Below are positions 63,501 through 64,000 of a stretch of DNA of 64,000 nt, piece after piece. How positions within the stretch are numbered: the first letter of the stretch is position 1; each line of letters opens with the position of its first letter. A program made the position numbers and the translations under genes. Under the pieces are notes generated by a model. The model made no database searches. It was not told where the DNA came from and saw only the letters and a list, made by a program, of their open reading frames with translations. Origin of the DNA: Clusia tigrina (taxonomy: Eukaryota > Arthropoda > Insecta > Diptera > Clusiidae); NCBI GenBank assembly GCA_920105625.2, contig OV050031.1, positions 93,191,676 to 93,255,675 of the forward strand, in the 5' to 3' direction.

Positions 63501-64000
63501 ATCATACACTGATAAAACTTCAAATGGCCCTAAATTCTATACGGTACGTCCTACACCTATCAAAGTTTGCAACATACAAATGCTTGTACCTTTTTATTGG
63601 AGCGTCATAAAACCTTGAAATTTTGTAACAATAAAGTACTCGAGCCTCTTGTCAATTTAAGCTATCGCTCAAAGCTATGCTACCCTTGAGTCCCAAATCA
63701 AACACTGATAAAACTTCAAATGGCCCTAACTTCTATACGGTACGTCCTACACCTATCAAAGTTTGCAACATACAAATGCTTGTAACTTTTTACTGGAGCG
63801 TCATAAAACCTTGAAATTTTGTAACAATAAAGTATTCGAAACGCTTGTCAATTTAAGCTATCGCTCAAAGCTATGCTACCCTTGAGTCCCTAATCATACA
63901 CTGATAAAACTTCAAATGGCCCTAAATTCTGTACGGTACGTCCTACACCTATCAAAGTTTGCAACATATAAATGCTTGTAACTTTTTACTGGAGCGTCAT

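Larger units (their letters stand above)
46090..64000 (+). repeat. 196-bp satellite array, right arm
   Basis: Continuation of the same satellite after the retrotransposon, about 91 monomers, running off the window end. It starts inside a monomer at phase position 121, because the first five bases are the second copy of the target-site duplication. Monomers are mostly of types also found at 33-38.8 kb (markers: ACTCGAACCTC, GTTTCCAACATAC, CACTTCGCAAACACG, GCAGCATAC). This indicates that the arm was built largely from copies of that part of the left arm. No other element or gene is visible in it. Confidence 0.98.

Noticed and set aside
1..64000. CENP-B-box-like motif as proof of centromere
   Set aside because: No match to the conserved core pattern (TTCG....A..CGGG). 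The array's chromosomal role cannot be read from the sequence.
46090..64000. A second transposon in the right arm
   Set aside because: Monomer markers continue without interruption. All length changes are small indels or whole monomers.

Overview
The window is almost entirely tandem satellite DNA, broken once by an intact LTR retrotransposon. It contains no host gene, tRNA, rRNA or CRISPR array that I can support. The host is a metazoan, most likely an arthropod and probably an insect. BEL/Pao retrotransposons occur only in animals, the zinc knuckles are of the kind seen in insect Pao/BEL elements, and the primer-binding site matches the 3' end of animal tRNA-Tyr. I cannot name the species.

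Layout. Bases 1-38870 and 46090-64000 are head-to-tail copies of one 196-bp monomer, about 198 copies on the left and 91 on the right, all in the same orientation and about 37% GC. The window begins at phase 1 of a monomer. The array has a rich higher-order organisation: a 3-monomer (588 bp) repeat nested in two copies of a 21-monomer (4116 bp) repeat at about 1.74-9.97 kb; an 11-monomer (2156 bp) tandem duplication at about 8.2-12.5 kb; a 10-monomer duplication (1959 bp) at about 13.5-17.4 kb; 14-monomer spacings at about 16-20 kb and 21.5-24.2 kb; 3-, 4- and 5-monomer repeats at about 28.4-33 kb; a 12-monomer (2346 bp) duplication on either side of the retrotransposon; and a 3-kb segment at 33.0-36.1 kb copied at 50.6-53.4 kb. 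This is the pattern expected from repeated unequal exchange and segmental amplification.

Bases 38871-46089 are a 7219-bp BEL/Pao element. It has two LTRs of 433 bp that look identical by eye (TGTT...AACA ends), a 5-bp target-site duplication (CATAC), a tRNA-Tyr primer-binding site, a 484-nt leader with a consensus splice donor, one uninterrupted 1762-codon gag-pol frame with every expected catalytic residue, a 580-nt 3' region and a purine tract. Identical LTRs and an open frame point to a recent insertion. The element landed about 60 bp before the junction of the two 2346-bp satellite duplicates.

How it works together. The LTR supplies promoter and polyadenylation signals. Gag-Pol supplies the particle protein, protease, reverse transcriptase/RNase H and integrase. 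The satellite is only the target. The less expected feature is a 97-nt AT-rich, intron-like segment that contains the gag-pol stop codon; splicing it would open a C-terminal extension in phase. This is a hypothesis, because its donor is weak.
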